NCBI GenBank assembly: GCA_045650185.1
Contig: JAZRQY010000006.1
Span: 33,041-97,040, forward strand
From: Scatosoma sp045650185
GTDB taxonomy: Bacteria; Bacillota; Clostridia; Christensenellales; Borkfalkiaceae
Length of the DNA: 64,000 nucleotides
Direction: 5' to 3'
The notes below the pieces were generated by a model. That model was not told where the DNA came from, did no database searches, and saw nothing but the letters and a program-made list of their open reading frames with translations. The position numbers and the translations under genes are program-made. Below, one piece after another: positions 1-7,113 of the stretch (position 1 is the first letter of the stretch; the number at the start of each line of letters is the position of its first letter).

Positions 1-112
1 CCGTCTTCTTTTGCAACTTTTCCTCGCTCGTCTTAATTTTTCGCGCCCCCCTTACATTCCACAATTCCTCTTGCAGATGGTTGGTCGCGCCGCCGTATGA
101 TATACTTTTCAT
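1..112 (-). CDS. Partial CDS at the left edge, unknown product
   Basis: An open frame starts at an ATG on the minus strand at 112 and runs off the window after 37 codons. It begins MKSISYGGATNHLQ and becomes Lys/Glu-rich (KIKTSEEKLQKK). A GAGGA Shine-Dalgarno-like site lies about 8 nt before the ATG, which is the main support for the start. I do not recognise the product; the visible part is hydrophilic with no signal peptide or membrane segment. It could be a chance frame. Confidence 0.4.
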   Translation of the reverse strand, partial: MKSISYGGATNHLQEELWNVRGARKIKTSEEKLQKKT

Positions 113-498
113 GATTTTTCCTCGTCTTTGAATTTCCCGTTTTGGGAGTAAAATGCAAAGGAGCCTTTTTGCCTCAAGCGCCTTACCGTCTGCGCCTTAG
201 TCAAACCAGCTCACGTTGCCTCGACGATTATATTCTATCCGTTTACGAGCAAAATCACAACCTACTGCTTGCCCTTTTTCCTCTACTACTCTTTGCGATA
301 ATTCTACCAAGTTTTTCTAGTACTCCACCGTCGGTAGAATCGAGAAAAACACCGTTTTTAGCCGCTTTTTTGCTTGAAATTCAAGTTTTTTAACAGAAAC
401 CACGTAGAGATTCAATCCGATTAATTTGCAGAAAAATCTCTGTTTTTGCCGATTGTTAAGCCCTTAACTTTGATTGTTAAGAACTAAACTTGTTGTTT
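113..498. other. 386-bp intergenic region with hairpins, no clear gene
   Basis: No convincing gene is seen. On the minus strand a TATAAT at 227-232 could serve as a -10 for the partial CDS at the left edge, but no good -35 lies at the right distance. ATTCTACC (around 303) and GGTAGAAT (around 333) form an inverted repeat. GTTTTTCT and AGAAAAAC in the same stretch form a second pairing that excludes the first. An 83-codon frame on the plus strand starting at a TTG has no ribosome binding site and is low complexity. Confidence 0.4.
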
Positions 499-1077
499 TT
501 ACTCTCTGCTACCTTTCCCCTCGCGCTTCTTGTTGGCTTTGTATAAAACCTCCAGCTTATAGCTATTGTACCGCAACACGAAAAAGGATGGAAGATTTAA
601 CAGTGCGCCTACCACACAAATAGGCAGGACAATCGTCCAGCGCACCGCAGGAATAAAGCAGAGGAACATTAAGAGGAAACTCGTAAAACAGCTGCTAAAA
701 TGCCCCAGCTCGCCGTAGCGTGTTTCCAACAAAAACCGCTCGACGTATTCCACGCTTTTCGGGTCTTCCACCTTGGTTTTACGAAAGCCGGTCAAATGCC
801 CGATTTCGGGGATATGATCCTTCCATTTGCGAATGTGCAGTTTTTCATAAAAGAGTTTTTCCTTCTTCCCGACCCGAAAGACCTTCGCGCCGTAGGGTAC
901 GCATTTTTCGGGCAAGGAACGACAGATCGCGGCGGTCGCGCCGTTGACAATCATCTGCAACAGAATGCCCCCAAAGGTAATGGCAAACGTCCACCCAAGG
1001 TGGTCGCCATACCCCAATCCGTTCGCCAAGGCAACCGCTATGCCGCAAACGACAATTATACTTAAATAGAGTATCAT
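499..1077 (-). CDS. CrtO-family membrane acyltransferase-like protein
   Basis: A 192-residue membrane protein with two hydrophobic segments near the N-terminus (about 1-50) and two near residues 130-165. The central KLHIRKWKD motif followed by GHL, a later ETRYGELGH stretch and a C-terminal RYNSYKL match the layout of staphylococcal CrtO (glycosyl-diaponeurosporenoate acyltransferase family). The carotenoid substrate cannot be assumed here; no carotenoid genes are visible. The ATG overlaps the stop of the PlsC-like gene by 4 bp, so the two are co-translated and may act together in lipid or glycolipid acylation (inference). Confidence 0.6.
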   Translation of the reverse strand: MILYLSIIVVCGIAVALANGLGYGDHLGWTFAITFGGILLQMIVNGATAAICRSLPEKCVPYGAKVFRVGKKEKLFYEKLHIRKWKDHIPEIGHLTGFRKTKVEDPKSVEYVERFLLETRYGELGHFSSCFTSFLLMFLCFIPAVRWTIVLPICVVGALLNLPSFFVLRYNSYKLEVLYKANKKREGKGSRE

Positions 1078-1937
1078 TCGCCCTGCTCCTTTTCCACGCC
1101 GTACGCAAGCGGAACGCCGTACACTTCTTCATATTTTTGTTGATACAGCGCCTGCGCCGTCGTCAGCATCGCCTGCGCCCCTGCCTTCTCCCCAAGCGTA
1201 GCATCGGGGTAGACGGGCGGCAGGATATGCACGGTGTGCCGTTGCAGAGGATAGCCGTGCTCGTCTACACGAGTTTCGTCGTCCTGCATGGAAATGAAAA
1301 TAGGCAAAACGGGTACGCCAGCCTTATACGCCATTTTAAAGCCCCCGATTTTAAACGGACGAGGCTTTCGGTAGTTCCACCACATCTCCTGTTCGGGGTA
1401 GACCAAAATACTCTCCCCACTCTTCAAGAGTGTATCCACCGCAGAGAGGAAATTCATCAGCGTACGGCGGTTTCTCGACAGCGGCAAAGTATTACAATGT
1501 CGGAAGAAAAAGCCGTACAAGCCGGGGAAATTCGTGTAATTCCCCTCCCGAATGATCTTATACAGATATTTTTTCGGCAGGTATTTGCGAATACAATGAA
1601 AGACGATGTAGTTGTCGAACGGAGAGAAATGGTTGCAAAGCACAATAGCGCCCTTTTTTAAGCCTTCCTCTAAATACTCCTCGCCCTGCACGCCGTCAAT
1701 GGTAATGACCCCCTTTTTAATCAGCCCTAAAAAATAGCGGTCTGCGATAAAGTTCGCCACCCTGCGTTTAAAGCGGCTGGATGCTTTTTTGCACAGATAA
1801 TCCACCTTTTCCGGCAACAATTCGGGGGCTTCGGGATCGTTTTCAATCGGTTTATCAAACCAGCCCTTCGCCTCGTATTCTTCTATTTTTTGTAAAATCG
1901 CCCTCCGTTCGTCAGAGAGCTGAATTTTCTCATTCAT
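1074..1937 (-). CDS. 1-acyl-sn-glycerol-3-phosphate acyltransferase (PlsC-like)
   Basis: A 287-residue protein of the LPLAT family, which transfers acyl groups to lysophosphatidic acid or related acceptors at the membrane. The catalytic HX4D motif is HFSPFD (His103, Asp108). The later motif VYPEQEMWW (about 179-187) and the PVLPIF block follow in the expected order. The N-terminal 90 residues are a charged extension longer than in minimal PlsC proteins. It is the first gene of a two-gene unit with the CrtO-like gene. The start is the most upstream ATG with a weak AGG about 9 nt away. The exact acceptor is unknown. Confidence 0.8.
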   Translation of the reverse strand: MNEKIQLSDERRAILQKIEEYEAKGWFDKPIENDPEAPELLPEKVDYLCKKASSRFKRRVANFIADRYFLGLIKKGVITIDGVQGEEYLEEGLKKGAIVLCNHFSPFDNYIVFHCIRKYLPKKYLYKIIREGNYTNFPGLYGFFFRHCNTLPLSRNRRTLMNFLSAVDTLLKSGESILVYPEQEMWWNYRKPRPFKIGGFKMAYKAGVPVLPIFISMQDDETRVDEHGYPLQRHTVHILPPVYPDATLGEKAGAQAMLTTAQALYQQKYEEVYGVPLAYGVEKEQGE

Positions 1938-1979
1938 TTCTTTTTACCTATACAAAAGCCACGCTTTGCAATCGTTAAC

Positions 1980-2417
1980 TTATTTTTCAAGAAGGATCGT
2001 TACGGGTCCGTCGTTCACTTGCGCAATCTGCATATCTGCGCCGAAGACCCCCGTTTTTACCACCACGCCGTAAGCGCGCAACGCGTCCACCGCATATTCG
2101 TACAGCTCGTTTGCAAGCTCGGGACGCTCTGCCAGCGTGAAGCTAGGGCGGTTGCCGTGCGACGCATCGCCGTAAAGAGTGAACTGCGAAACGAGCAACA
2201 CCTCGCCGCCTACGTCCAACACCGAACGGTTCATCTTCCCATTCTCATCCTCAAAAATCCGCAGCCCTGCAATCTTTTTGACGATATAGTCCGCCTCCAT
2301 TTTTGTGTCCCCTACTTTTATCCCCAAAAAGACCGTCAATCCAAACGGAATTTCGGAAATCAATTCGCCATTTACCCTCAAGCAGGTGTTTTTTACTCTC
2401 TGTACGACTGCGCGCAT
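1980..2417 (-). CDS. dtd: D-aminoacyl-tRNA deacylase
   Basis: A 145-residue protein that hydrolyses D-amino acids mischarged on tRNA. The start MRAVVQRV is chosen because GAGGAG lies 6 nt upstream of that ATG; a longer frame of 8 more codons would place the start inside this site. The family signature motifs SQFTLYGD and NDGPVT are both present, as is the typical FLGI core. Length is normal for the family. It lies downstream of efp on the same strand with an 81-bp gap. Confidence 0.93.
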   Translation of the reverse strand: MRAVVQRVKNTCLRVNGELISEIPFGLTVFLGIKVGDTKMEADYIVKKIAGLRIFEDENGKMNRSVLDVGGEVLLVSQFTLYGDASHGNRPSFTLAERPELANELYEYAVDALRAYGVVVKTGVFGADMQIAQVNDGPVTILLEK

Positions 2418-2498
2418 AACATACTCCTCATTGTACGACAAAACGCAGGATAGGAAACCCGATCCTGCATTTTGGTTGCTTTCTATTCGATAACGGAA

Positions 2499-3062
2499 TT
2501 AAACGCGGCTCATGTATTCGCCGGTTCTGGTGTCGATACGGATGGTATCGCCCTCTTCGACGAACATAGGTACCTGAATGGTAGCGCCCGTTTCCACTTT
2601 CGCAGCCTTCATAACGTTGGTTGCGGTGTTGCCCTTAACGCCGGGTTCAGCCTCTACAACCTTCAATTCTACGAAGTTTTCAGGTTCAACCGAGAACGCC
2701 TTAGCATACAGGAACTTTACGGTAACCGTATCGTTTTCCTTGATGTATTTGAGCGCATCTTCTACCTGATCGTAGGTCAACTGTTCCTGGTTCCATTCTT
2801 CGTCTACGAATACGTAGAATTCGCCGTCGAAGTAGGAATAGGTCATCTTCTTCGTTTCTACCTGAGCCGTTTCCAACTTCGTGGTAGGGTTGAAGGTTTC
2901 GTTGGACAATACTTGTCCCGTTACAACGTTCTTCAAGGTCGTTCTAACGAACGCCGCGCCCTTACCGGGTTTTACGTGCTGGAAATCCGTTACGGTGTAA
3001 ACGCCACTCTTGTATTCAAAGGTAGCGCCCTTACGAATATCGCCTGCTAAAATCTGTGCCAT
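2499..3062 (-). CDS. efp: Translation elongation factor P
   Basis: A 187-residue EF-P with three beta-barrel domains, which relieves ribosome stalling at polyproline stretches by binding between the P and E sites. The tip loop is HVKPGKGAAF, with Lys34 in the position that is modified in other bacteria. No modification genes (epmA, epmB or ymfI-like) are seen in the window. GGAG lies 9 nt before the ATG. Polyproline-containing proteins such as the tail of the 46320-47822 protein would be natural clients (inference). Confidence 0.95.
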   Translation of the reverse strand: MAQILAGDIRKGATFEYKSGVYTVTDFQHVKPGKGAAFVRTTLKNVVTGQVLSNETFNPTTKLETAQVETKKMTYSYFDGEFYVFVDEEWNQEQLTYDQVEDALKYIKENDTVTVKFLYAKAFSVEPENFVELKVVEAEPGVKGNTATNVMKAAKVETGATIQVPMFVEEGDTIRIDTRTGEYMSRV

Positions 3063-3121
3063 AGTACATATCTCCTTATGACTTTTTTCTTTTTCGTTTT
3101 TATATTGCTTTTACAAGCCTA

Positions 3122-4177
3122 TTACAAAATGAGCAAATCCTTTCTCGTCTTGCCCATAAAGCTTTTAATTTTTCCGTCCTTTAAGACGACGGTATCTTCA
3201 ATACGGATACCGTATTCCCCCTCGACGTAAACGCCCGGCTCATCCGAGAACACCATACCGTCCACCAAGATCTTTTCCCCACGAACGCTTACCGAAGGCG
3301 CTTCGTGAATGTTCAAGCCTACGCCGTGTCCCAAGGAATGGGTGAACAGCTCACCATAGCCGTTTGCCTGCAAGTAATCCCTTGCAATCGCATCCACTTG
3401 CGTGCCCGTCATACCAGAGGTTGCCTGCTCTTGCACCAGCTCGTGCGCACGCAAAACGTGTGCATACGCCGCTTTGAACGCCTCGTGCTTGCCGTCGTCG
3501 CCAAACAGGAAGGTACGGGTAATGTCCGAACAGTAGCCGTTGACACGACAACCAAAGTCAATCAGTATCTCGTCCCCGAATTTCAAAGTCGTCAAACCCG
3601 TTTCGTGGTGAGGTACAGCCGCATTTGCGCCAAAGGCAACGATCGTTTCAAACGCCAAGCCCTGCGCGCCCAGCTTTCGCATATTGTATTCGAGCTGCGC
3701 CGCCAACGCCGTCTCCGTCATCCCTTCGCGGATTTCAGGCAGCAACATATTCAAGGCGTCCTCTGCAATCGAGCAAGCCCTTTCGATATTGCCAAGCTCC
3801 CACTCGTTTTTCACAATCATACTTTCGGTGAAGACTGCGTCGATATCGACAAGCTCCGCGCCCGACTTTTGCAACGCCAAGAACCGTGCGTGACTCGTCT
3901 GCGAATAGGAAATGCCTATGCGCTTGTACTCGCCCAGAATTTCCGTCAGTTTCTTACCGCCCCACAGCACGGGAACAACGTCCGAGCCCTCGAAAAATTT
4001 CTTCGCCGCCTCGATATACCGCGAATCGGTATAGAGGGTTGCGCCGTCCTTATCAATGAGCACGCCGCCGTTTTCAGGGCCCATGCCCGTCGCATAGCGC
4101 ATCAAAAATTCACACTCGGTATAAATCGCATCGACGTTCGCCGCCGCAAACAACTTTTTGCAATTCGTCAAAACCAT
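3122..4177 (-). CDS. Xaa-Pro aminopeptidase (M24 family)
   Basis: A 351-residue M24 metallopeptidase that removes N-terminal residues preceding proline. An N-terminal creatinase-like domain (about 1-130) precedes the pita-bread catalytic domain. Metal ligands appear in order: Asp in DFGCRVNGYCSD and its second Asp, His in HSLGHGVGLN, Glu in DEPGVYVEG and Glu in RIEDTV. The start has GAGGAG at normal spacing. It lies directly upstream of efp, a frequent arrangement in Firmicutes. PepP and PepQ/YqhT-type cannot be separated by eye. Confidence 0.9.
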   Translation of the reverse strand: MVLTNCKKLFAAANVDAIYTECEFLMRYATGMGPENGGVLIDKDGATLYTDSRYIEAAKKFFEGSDVVPVLWGGKKLTEILGEYKRIGISYSQTSHARFLALQKSGAELVDIDAVFTESMIVKNEWELGNIERACSIAEDALNMLLPEIREGMTETALAAQLEYNMRKLGAQGLAFETIVAFGANAAVPHHETGLTTLKFGDEILIDFGCRVNGYCSDITRTFLFGDDGKHEAFKAAYAHVLRAHELVQEQATSGMTGTQVDAIARDYLQANGYGELFTHSLGHGVGLNIHEAPSVSVRGEKILVDGMVFSDEPGVYVEGEYGIRIEDTVVLKDGKIKSFMGKTRKDLLIL

Positions 4178-4195
4178 AACGATCTCCTCTTGTAT

Positions 4196-4224
4196 ATTCT
4201 ACCAAATATTTTTTCTTTCGTCAA
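4196..4224 (-). promoter_or_regulatory. Sigma-A type promoter for the peptidase-efp unit
   Basis: On the minus strand TTGACG (4219-4224) and TAGAAT (4196-4201) are separated by 17 bp. The predicted transcript start is about 11 nt upstream of the peptidase ATG, with the GAGGAG site just before the ATG. Confidence 0.7.
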
Positions 4225-4241
4225 GTGGTAGAAATACATAA

Positions 4242-5087
4242 TTATAGTGCAAAATACACTTTTTTCATCTCTTGTGCCTCTTTCGACTGCTTTCCAGAGG
4301 ATTCGCTGACGATATAAGGCTGTAATTTCAATTCCTTCAAAGCTACGGCAAGCGGAGTAAATTCCGGCCCGTACACGGTATCCTCGAAGGTCAAGTGCTT
4401 GACTTCCCCCTTCACCGAATACATAATCTTGGAAAAATGTACGTGGAAATGCTTTACCCTGTCAAAGCCGAGCTCGTCAATCATATACTGCAAGCGCGAC
4501 TTATAATCGTCCACCGTTTTTAAGGAGCCCTGCTCCCTTGCGTTGATATGTCCAAAGTCCACGCAGGGGGTGTAAATCGGGTCGATTTTACAAAATTCGA
4601 CCACCTCTTCCAGCGTACCAATTTGCGCAAGCTTCCCCATCGTTTCGGGGCAAAAGATCATATCCTCGAAACCGTTTTCGTAAATCAAATCACGCAAAAT
4701 CAGCAGCCGTTGTTTGGTCTTTTCCACCGCCTCAAAGCGTTGCGCTTTGCCCTGCGCCGCAGGATGAAACACCACTCGTTTGCCGCCCATCAGTTTTGCC
4801 ATACGCGCGGAATCGAGCACGTATCCGTACGATTTTTCCGCCATTTCGTCGTCGGGGTTGGCAAAGTTGATAAAGTACGGCGCGTGGACGGAAATTTCCA
4901 CGCCTGCCGCCGCAAACGCCGCGCCGATAGAACGGGCTTTTTCGTCCGTCATACGCACCCCTCTGCCAAAGGAGTACTCAAAGCAATCCAGCCCTAAATT
5001 TTTAACAAACCCTGCGGATTGCTCGGTATGCGAATACCCTGCCGCATAAAAATCTTCACAGTTTCCACTCGGTCCGAATTTAATCAT
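4242..5087 (-). CDS. Endonuclease IV-like AP endonuclease / TIM-barrel protein
   Basis: A 281-residue protein of the AP endonuclease family 2 (xylose isomerase-like TIM barrel). It shows SVHAPYFIN near residue 66, a metal-binding His in VVFHPAA, Glu in FCPETMGK, CVDFGHINA and FHVHFSK, all consistent with the trinuclear zinc site of Nfo. Endonuclease IV nicks DNA at abasic sites. The N-terminus (MIKFGPSGNCEDF) is typical of the Clostridial variant often annotated simply as a TIM-barrel protein, so the catalytic role is likely but not certain. AAGGGG lies upstream of the ATG. Element A sits between this gene and ribF. Confidence 0.75.
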   Translation of the reverse strand: MIKFGPSGNCEDFYAAGYSHTEQSAGFVKNLGLDCFEYSFGRGVRMTDEKARSIGAAFAAAGVEISVHAPYFINFANPDDEMAEKSYGYVLDSARMAKLMGGKRVVFHPAAQGKAQRFEAVEKTKQRLLILRDLIYENGFEDMIFCPETMGKLAQIGTLEEVVEFCKIDPIYTPCVDFGHINAREQGSLKTVDDYKSRLQYMIDELGFDRVKHFHVHFSKIMYSVKGEVKHLTFEDTVYGPEFTPLAVALKELKLQPYIVSESSGKQSKEAQEMKKVYFAL

Positions 5088-5108
5088 CTTTTGTTCCCCT
5101 TATATCGT

Positions 5109-5386
5109 TAACCAAAGTAATATAATCCAAACCAGCCCAAAAGCCGTCTTTTGAACGCTTTATGGCTTGTCGTCATCATAATACTTTGGTATAATTTCTT
5201 CCTTCGCACCAAAAATCATTTCAAAATCCGAACTTTTGGGTGCGAAGCAATTTTATAGCGAGCCAATTTTCGTCTTCCACAAGGCGAAAGCCGCAGGTAA
5301 ACCCGTCGGTTTATCAAGGGTTTCAACGAAGTAGCAGGCAAAATTTGCCGCTAAAAATCTTGGTTTGGATTATTTTACTTTGGTTA
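5109..5386. mobile_element. Element A: 278-bp MITE-like element with 27-bp terminal inverted repeats
   Basis: The ends 5109-5135 and 5360-5386 are inverted repeats matching at 25 of 27 positions, of pattern TAACC-N15-AAACCA-R. Both ends start with TA, consistent with a TA target duplication as in Tc1/mariner-IS630 type elements. No transposase is encoded. Internal features are a hairpin with arms CTTCGCACC and GGTGCGAAG (about 5201-5247) and a block around 5279-5333 (AAGGCGAAAGCCGCAGG ... TTTCAACGAAGTA) that is shared with element B. The right repeat carries the last codons and stop of ribF. Confidence 0.75.
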
Positions 5387-6224
5387 AGTCTGTTTGCAGT
5401 TGCTTTCGCAAGTCCTCTACGCAAGCAAACTTTTGTATATCCCGAATTTTTCTTATAAACCGAACGGTCAATTCCCGTCCGTATAAATCCCCTTCAAACC
5501 TGTCAAGGTGCGTTTCAACGCATACCTGTCCCTCTGAAAAGGTCGGCTGTGAACCAAAATTCGTAATCGCTTGATACGTCTTCCCGTCCACGTCCACCTC
5601 GGATGCATACACCCCGTAGGAAAGGGGGTGTTTGCCGTTTGGATAGGCTAAATTCGCCGTAGGAAAGCCGATTGTGCGCCCTACCATTCTCCCCTTTTGT
5701 ACCGTACCGAGAAGGAAAAACGGCTCGCCAAGCAGCGCATTTGCCCGCTCCACGTCACCTGCCGTGAGGCACGCCTTCACAGTAGAGGAGCTCACCTTTT
5801 CGCCGTCCATTTCCAAAAGTGGCAATACGTCCACCTGCGCCGTTGTTAAAGAACGCAACAATTCAGGGTCGCCTGCCGCCGATTTTCCGAAACGAAAATC
5901 CTCGCCGCAGACAAACACTTTGGGAGCAAACTGCTCCTCTACAAGCGCGACAAACGCCCTTGGGGACAACTCCTTAATCTCCGAAAACGGCAATTCCAGC
6001 GCAAAATCGACACCTGCCCTACGGTAGATGCTTTCCCTTTCCTGCATGGTAAACACGCCGTCGCCCTTGCCGCCTGCAATCGTCATTACCCCTACCGGCA
6101 CGCCGTATTCCTTGGCGCGCGAAAGCAGTAGACGATGCCCTATGTGCAAGCCGTCAAAGCCTCCTAAGAGTATCACCCCTCCTCGCATATTCGATTGTTG
6201 CGAAAAATTTACCGTTTGAAACAT
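5370..6224 (-). CDS. ribF: Bifunctional riboflavin kinase / FAD synthetase
   Basis: A 284-residue enzyme that makes FMN from riboflavin and then FAD. The N-terminal adenylyltransferase domain shows GGFDGLHIGHRLLL and CGEDFRFGK; the C-terminal kinase domain shows GRTIGFPTANL and the conserved FGSQPTF and ETHL motifs. It follows truB by 4 bp, a common Firmicutes pairing. The first ATG has no clear Shine-Dalgarno site and may depend on coupling to truB; a second Met at residue 13 is possible. The last five codons (LTKVK) and the stop lie inside the terminal repeat of element A. Confidence 0.93.
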   Translation of the reverse strand: MFQTVNFSQQSNMRGGVILLGGFDGLHIGHRLLLSRAKEYGVPVGVMTIAGGKGDGVFTMQERESIYRRAGVDFALELPFSEIKELSPRAFVALVEEQFAPKVFVCGEDFRFGKSAAGDPELLRSLTTAQVDVLPLLEMDGEKVSSSTVKACLTAGDVERANALLGEPFFLLGTVQKGRMVGRTIGFPTANLAYPNGKHPLSYGVYASEVDVDGKTYQAITNFGSQPTFSEGQVCVETHLDRFEGDLYGRELTVRFIRKIRDIQKFACVEDLRKQLQTDLTKVK

Positions 6225-6228
6225 AGAC

Positions 6229-7113
6229 TCAATTCAACTTTGTCTTTAACTTTATCCAGCCTTCACGCACTTCGGCAATCCCGTAAAAACTGCCGTCCTC
6301 GTTGTAGAACTTATACAGCCCGTCCTCGGTTTCCGCCACCACTTTCATGCCATTTAACAGCTTTGCATGGTTCTTGCCGGAAACGGCAAGGGTCGGATAC
6401 GGCAATACGCTGTCGGTAGGCAGTATATATTTTTCCAGCTCTGCAGGGGTAGGATCTGCCTCGAACACCGAGAAGGAAATCGCGTTCCCCGTGGCGAAGA
6501 TACCGCTCTGCGTTCTGCGAAGAGCGCTCATCACCGCGTTCGTACCCAACGACTCCGCCAAGTCCCTGCCGATAGAACGGATATACGTCCCGCCGCCGCA
6601 ACGGATTTTTACACGGAAAGTGGTTTCGTTCACCTGCCCAAGCACCGACATATCGTGGATCACGATTTTTTTCGGCTGCAGTTCAAAGTCCACCCCTGCG
6701 CGCGCCAGCTCGTAGCCACGCTTACCGCCCACGTTCTTTGCGCTGTACTTTGGAGGCAGCTGCATCACCTCGCCACACATCGTCGGCAGTACCTTTGCAA
6801 TCTCTTCCTCGGACGGAATACGCCCGCCGTAGAGAAGTTCTCCTGTGCTGTCCAAAGTATCGGACGACACCCCGAAGGTGAACTCCGCAATATACTCCTT
6901 TTCCTTTTCCAAAAAGTAGTCGAACAGCCTAGTCGCATTGCCTGCGCCGACAGGCAATACGCCCGATGCCAAGGGGTCTAAGGTCCCCATATGTCCGCAG
7001 GGCATTCCCGTCAACCATTTTAACTTGTTGACAACCGCCGAGGATACCACCCCCGACGGTTTATCAACGTTGAAAAAGCCACTATATTGTATTTTTGGTG
7101 TCTTCTTGCCCAT
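6229..7113 (-). CDS. truB: tRNA pseudouridine(55) synthase
   Basis: A 294-residue enzyme that converts U55 to pseudouridine in the T-loop of tRNAs. The catalytic motif HMGTLDPLASGVLP contains the nucleophile Asp46, and the KEYIAEFTFG block follows as in the family. A C-terminal PUA-like tail is present. The ATG overlaps the last base of the pheT stop (TAATG), so it is translationally coupled to pheT and belongs to the pheS-pheT-truB-ribF unit. Confidence 0.95.
   Translation of the reverse strand: MGKKTPKIQYSGFFNVDKPSGVVSSAVVNKLKWLTGMPCGHMGTLDPLASGVLPVGAGNATRLFDYFLEKEKEYIAEFTFGVSSDTLDSTGELLYGGRIPSEEEIAKVLPTMCGEVMQLPPKYSAKNVGGKRGYELARAGVDFELQPKKIVIHDMSVLGQVNETTFRVKIRCGGGTYIRSIGRDLAESLGTNAVMSALRRTQSGIFATGNAISFSVFEADPTPAELEKYILPTDSVLPYPTLAVSGKNHAKLLNGMKVVAETEDGLYKFYNEDGSFYGIAEVREGWIKLKTKLN

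Noticed and set aside
142..393. 83-codon plus-strand frame in the left intergenic region
   Set aside because: It begins with TTG, lacks a ribosome binding site, is of low complexity and overlaps hairpin-forming DNA.
5240..5574. Plus-strand frames across element A and the end of ribF
   Set aside because: They are chance frames over the element and antisense to ribF, without start signals.
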